Part shown: positions 5,767-8,678 of the stretch, one piece after another
Layout: every line of letters starts with the position of its first letter
How positions within the stretch are numbered: position 1 is the first letter of the stretch
Origin: Methylomicrobium sp.
GTDB lineage: Bacteria > Pseudomonadota > Gammaproteobacteria > Methylococcales > Methylomonadaceae
DNA length: 8,678 nt
Assembly (NCBI GenBank): GCA_007135635.1
Contig: SLIO01000023.1
Coordinates: 1-8,678 of the forward strand
Direction of reading: 5' to 3'
Translations under genes and position numbers: made by a program
The notes under the pieces: model-generated
Database searches by the model: none
What the model saw: the letters and a program-made list of their open reading frames with translations, nothing else
What the model was told of the DNA's origin: nothing

Positions 5767-6019
5767 TCAGCAATTGCCGAGGTGCAAAAATCTGCCTTGC
5801 TGCCGACATCCTCGCTAGCCACACCCCATAGCTTCATAAATTTAGCTAATTTTTGAGTATAAAGGGAGTAGTGGAGGCGCACCGGAGAAGCTGACAATGC
5901 AACAGGATAGCCAAAGGGTAAGGAATAACCGCCTAAGACGAGTAAGAGCAATAGAGTTTCGAATCACGGCATAACGATAAGACAAATAATCACTCAGCGG
6001 CCTAATTGGGAGGTCAAAA
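5767..6019. other. Upstream region of the hydrolase gene; no gene or clear promoter
   Basis: Open minus-strand frames here (5763-5951, 5842-6219) have no ribosome site and cross the repeats or the hydrolase start, so I do not call them. I see no good sigma-70 or sigma-54 promoter, nor a hairpin terminator. The only clear signal is GGGAGG (6008-6013), 6 bp before the ATG at 6020. The gap between the TPR gene and the hydrolase gene suggests the latter has its own promoter. Confidence 0.35.
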
Positions 6020-8678
6020 ATGGGAACCATTAGATTACGCGGTATCAAAGAAACCAGTACGGACAAACGACTATTCCTGGGCGAAGCCGAGGCTGATGGA
6101 GCGCCCTTGACGGTTACGGCGAAAGGCCGGGTGCGCTTGGGAGTTGCCAGGGACGTGGGCGGCGTCGTGGATTTGGCGGGGATGAAGACCGATGACATTG
6201 CCTGTGTCGAGTATTCCAACGGTTTTAAGTTATGGACCCGGGTGGACGACCTTTATGCGGAACAGGGCAGGTCTGCTATGCGGGGCGGCGGGACCGACCC
6301 GGATATCTGGGAGATCGATCCACAGGCACAGGGATCTGAACGCGGAGTAGGTGGTATAGCCGTTGAAGCGCTGGAGTTTTTCGGTGTCGACCTGAAAGGC
6401 GTTGCTGCATCTAAATTGTGCGAGTGGTTCGAAGCCAAGCAATTGCAGGCGCAAGGTCCAGGCATCTACCGCTTCGGTTCGCTGACGGGCGAATTTGAAC
6501 TCGATTATGTTCAGGATCAAACCATCGCCGCGGTTGAAAACAAGCTATTGCTGTTTATTCACGGTACCGGCTCCGGCAGCAAGAGGGGATTCGAACCGCT
6601 CTGGATCGATGCCAAGGATAAGGGCGTCAAGTTACGAAAAGCCTTGGAAGAGGAATATAAAGAAGCTTGTTACGCCTTCGAGCACCGGTCCCTAACCCTC
6701 AGCCCCATTGATAATGCGCTGGCGATTGCAGAGGCATTGCCGGATCATGCCGAAATTCACTTGGTCACGCATTCGCGCGGCGGCTTGGTTGGTGAGCTGT
6801 TGTGTTTGGGGCAACGGGATGTCTCGTCGGACCCTTTGAATGACGAGTTGCTCGACGCAATTTTCGATGCCGAAAATGACCGCACTCAAGGCGAATTACT
6901 CGGTTTAGGTTTTCGTAAACCGGAGGGCTATGAAACCCAAAAAAAACAATTGCTCGAACTGCTGAAAGTTCTCGACCGAAAACAAATCAAAGTGGCCCGC
7001 TTCGTACGTGTTGCGTGTCCTGCCCGAGGCACCACGCTGGCTTCCGGACGATTGGATCGTTGGTTATCGATGCTGCAATACTTGACCGGTTCCAACGCTT
7101 TCATCGAATTTCTGTTGGGTGTGCTGAAAGAGCGTACCGACCCGCGTACGTTACCGGGTCTTGAAGCAATGATGCCGGGGTCGGCGTTGGTGACACTGCT
7201 TAATTATCCTGAATTAAAAGTGACTGCGGATTTGACGGTCATCGCCGGCGATATCGAGGGCGATTCGTTATGGAGCAAGTTGAAAATACAGTTAACGGAT
7301 TGGTTCTATGACAGCGAGCACGATTTGGTCGTCAATACCGGTTCGATGTATGGCGGTTTGGCTCGGACCGAAGGTTCGGCGAGATTTTTCTTCGCGCAGG
7401 GTAGGAATATCAATCATTTCAATTACTTCAAGAATCCTGAAACCCTTGAGAAACTGCAAGACGGTTTACTGCGTTCCGGCACCGACCCGGCCGGCTATCA
7501 ACCGATTTCAAGCGCCAAACACAAAGAGCCTGCCAGAGGCGCCAGGCTTCGGCGGGCGGTGCCCCGCAGTACCGGCCCTCTTGCCATTGTCCTGCACGGT
7601 ACGATGGGGAGTTATTTGACGCAAGACAAGAAACGGATTTGGCTTGATTTTTTGGCCTTAGCCAAGGGCCGACTGGCAGCGTTGGGCATCACGATGCCGA
7701 ATGTCGAATCGCAAGGGCTGTTGGCTGATTATTATGGCGATTTCGTCAGCTATCTCGAAGCCAGTCACCGCGTCGAGGCTTTTCATTACGATTGGCGCGT
7801 TTCGGTTACCGAGAGCGCCGACAAGTTGGCGCAGCTAGTGGAAAATCGTTTATCCGATTGTGAAGCCAAACATCAGCCGCTCCGCTTTGTTGCCCATTCG
7901 ATGGGCGGGTTGGTGGTGCGGGTTATGTTTGCCGTGTATCCGCAGCTTTGGAAACGGTTTCAAGCCTTGCCGGGCAGCCGCTTTATGATGCTGGGCACGC
8001 CCAATGCCGGTTCTTATGAGGCGGTGCGCTGGCTAACCGGATGGAACCCCACATTAGGTAAATTGAGTTTATTGGATATTTCGCACGATACGGCCGGATT
8101 GATCACGATCGTCAATCGATATCCCGGCTTGTTGGAGTTGTTACCGTCGAATGACGGAAAATTGGATTATTCCGATCCGGAAGTCTGGAAGCAGATTTGC
8201 AGCGGCGGCGATAAAAAATGGCCTTTACCCCAAGCAGGCAGTTTGCAGGAATTGGGGAAAACCTGGCAATGGGTCAGAGATTCGCCTATCGATTCCGAAC
8301 GCATGATTTATGTGGCCGGTTGGGCGAAGGACACCGTGTACGATTTTGAAAACATGTCAGGCCGCGGACTGTTCTCAAAAAAGCGGCCGCCGCTGCGTTT
8401 CTACGCCACGAGCAAAGGCGACGGTACGGTGCCGTGGACTTTGGGGCGTTTACCCGGAGTCAAAACCTGGTATGTGCAGGAGGCCGCTCACGATCAATTA
8501 TTGTCTTACGGTCCTGCATTTCCGGCTTATCTGGATTTATTGCAGACCGGAACAACCAGTCGGTTGTCTCAGAATGAACCTGCCGTCAGTAGGTCGGCGG
8601 AAGGTATTGAAGAACATAGAATCATGCGCGATGCGATACCGGACAGCATGCCGACGGAAGATGATTTGTCGGGTTTTG
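6020..8678 (+). CDS. Tandem alpha/beta-hydrolase (lipase-like) protein, 3' end outside window
   Basis: The frame is open from ATG 6020 (GGGAGG 6 bp upstream) to the window end: 886 codons with no stop. Residues 1-170 look like a beta-rich N-terminal region. Lobe 1 (about 174-490) is an alpha/beta hydrolase: LLLFIHGTGSGS (oxyanion loop, 176-187), nucleophile elbow VTHSRGG (Ser252), acid probably Asp435 (SEHDLVV), His probably 466 (NINHFNYF). It resembles the DUF7379-type hydrolase found in CHAT-associated bacterial proteins. Lobe 2 (about 520-845) is LCAT/lipase-like: VLHGTMGS (524-531), FVAHSMGGLV (Ser627), MLGTPNAGS (657-665), GDGTVP (Asp801), EAAHDQL (His824). Residues 846-886 look like a linker, so another domain probably follows outside the window; a CHAT protease is a guess. 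No signal peptide or membrane segment is seen, so it should be cytoplasmic and could act as a phospholipase-type effector. Substrate unknown. Confidence 0.85.
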   Translation, partial: MGTIRLRGIKETSTDKRLFLGEAEADGAPLTVTAKGRVRLGVARDVGGVVDLAGMKTDDIACVEYSNGFKLWTRVDDLYAEQGRSAMRGGGTDPDIWEIDPQAQGSERGVGGIAVEALEFFGVDLKGVAASKLCEWFEAKQLQAQGPGIYRFGSLTGEFELDYVQDQTIAAVENKLLLFIHGTGSGSKRGFEPLWIDAKDKGVKLRKALEEEYKEACYAFEHRSLTLSPIDNALAIAEALPDHAEIHLVTHSRGGLVGELLCLGQRDVSSDPLNDELLDAIFDAENDRTQGELLGLGFRKPEGYETQKKQLLELLKVLDRKQIKVARFVRVACPARGTTLASGRLDRWLSMLQYLTGSNAFIEFLLGVLKERTDPRTLPGLEAMMPGSALVTLLNYPELKVTADLTVIAGDIEGDSLWSKLKIQLTDWFYDSEHDLVVNTGSMYGGLARTEGSARFFFAQGRNINHFNYFKNPETLEKLQDGLLRSGTDPAGYQPISSAKHKEPARGARLRRAVPRSTGPLAIVLHGTMGSYLTQDKKRIWLDFLALAKGRLAALGITMPNVESQGLLADYYGDFVSYLEASHRVEAFHYDWRVSVTESADKLAQLVENRLSDCEAKHQPLRFVAHSMGGLVVRVMFAVYPQLWKRFQALPGSRFMMLGTPNAGSYEAVRWLTGWNPTLGKLSLLDISHDTAGLITIVNRYPGLLELLPSNDGKLDYSDPEVWKQICSGGDKKWPLPQAGSLQELGKTWQWVRDSPIDSERMIYVAGWAKDTVYDFENMSGRGLFSKKRPPLRFYATSKGDGTVPWTLGRLPGVKTWYVQEAAHDQLLSYGPAFPAYLDLLQTGTTSRLSQNEPAVSRSAEGIEEHRIMRDAIPDSMPTEDDLSGF

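Noticed and set aside
5600..5951. Minus-strand ORFs of 62-74 codons in the palindrome region
   Set aside because: They run through inverted repeats, lack ribosome sites and have no recognisable domain; they look like repeat-derived chance ORFs.

Overview
The window reads as part of a Gram-negative, probably gammaproteobacterial chromosome. The codon use is moderately GC-balanced, the Shine-Dalgarno sites are GGAGG-type, there is a cytochrome-c-type nitric oxide reductase, and there is a good sigma-54 promoter. An aquatic or methanotroph-like gammaproteobacterium would fit, but that is an impression and the sequence does not prove it.

Region 1 (1-2112) is the end of norC and all of norB. They are translationally coupled and encode the membrane complex that reduces nitric oxide to nitrous oxide. 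All heme and FeB ligands expected of NorB are present. A strong stem-loop follows norB. Its T-tract lies on the minus strand, so its best use is as the terminator of a minus-strand transcript.

Region 2 (2078-2351, minus strand) is the most novel-looking part. A near-consensus -24/-12 sigma-54 promoter (2181-2196) points at that terminator. It would produce an RNA of about 93 nt with a GNRA-capped 5' hairpin, an unpaired linker carrying UCCUCCUCCUUU (an anti-Shine-Dalgarno stretch), and a 12-bp terminator stem. I read this as a candidate sigma-54-dependent trans-acting small RNA encoded tail-to-tail with norCB.

Region 3 (about 2350-3100) holds no gene I can defend. It contains open frames broken by stops on both strands and looks like decayed coding DNA.

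Region 4 (3100-8678) is a conflict or defence-type locus. It has a SLOG-like Rossmann protein (3117-3704), a short, probably broken ORF coupled to it, a protein joining a TIR/deoxyribosyltransferase-like domain to a TPR/TRAFs-binding-like region (3888-5273), and a large protein with two consecutive alpha/beta-hydrolase domains, each with its own apparent catalytic triad (6020 onward, cut by the window end). Between the last two lie about 750 bp with a broken reading frame and a cluster of palindromes resembling a REP/MITE insertion. Nucleotide-ligand sensor domains, a TPR scaffold and a lipase-like effector are parts often combined in nucleotide-signal immune systems. The assignment of this locus as one system is inference from domain content and proximity.
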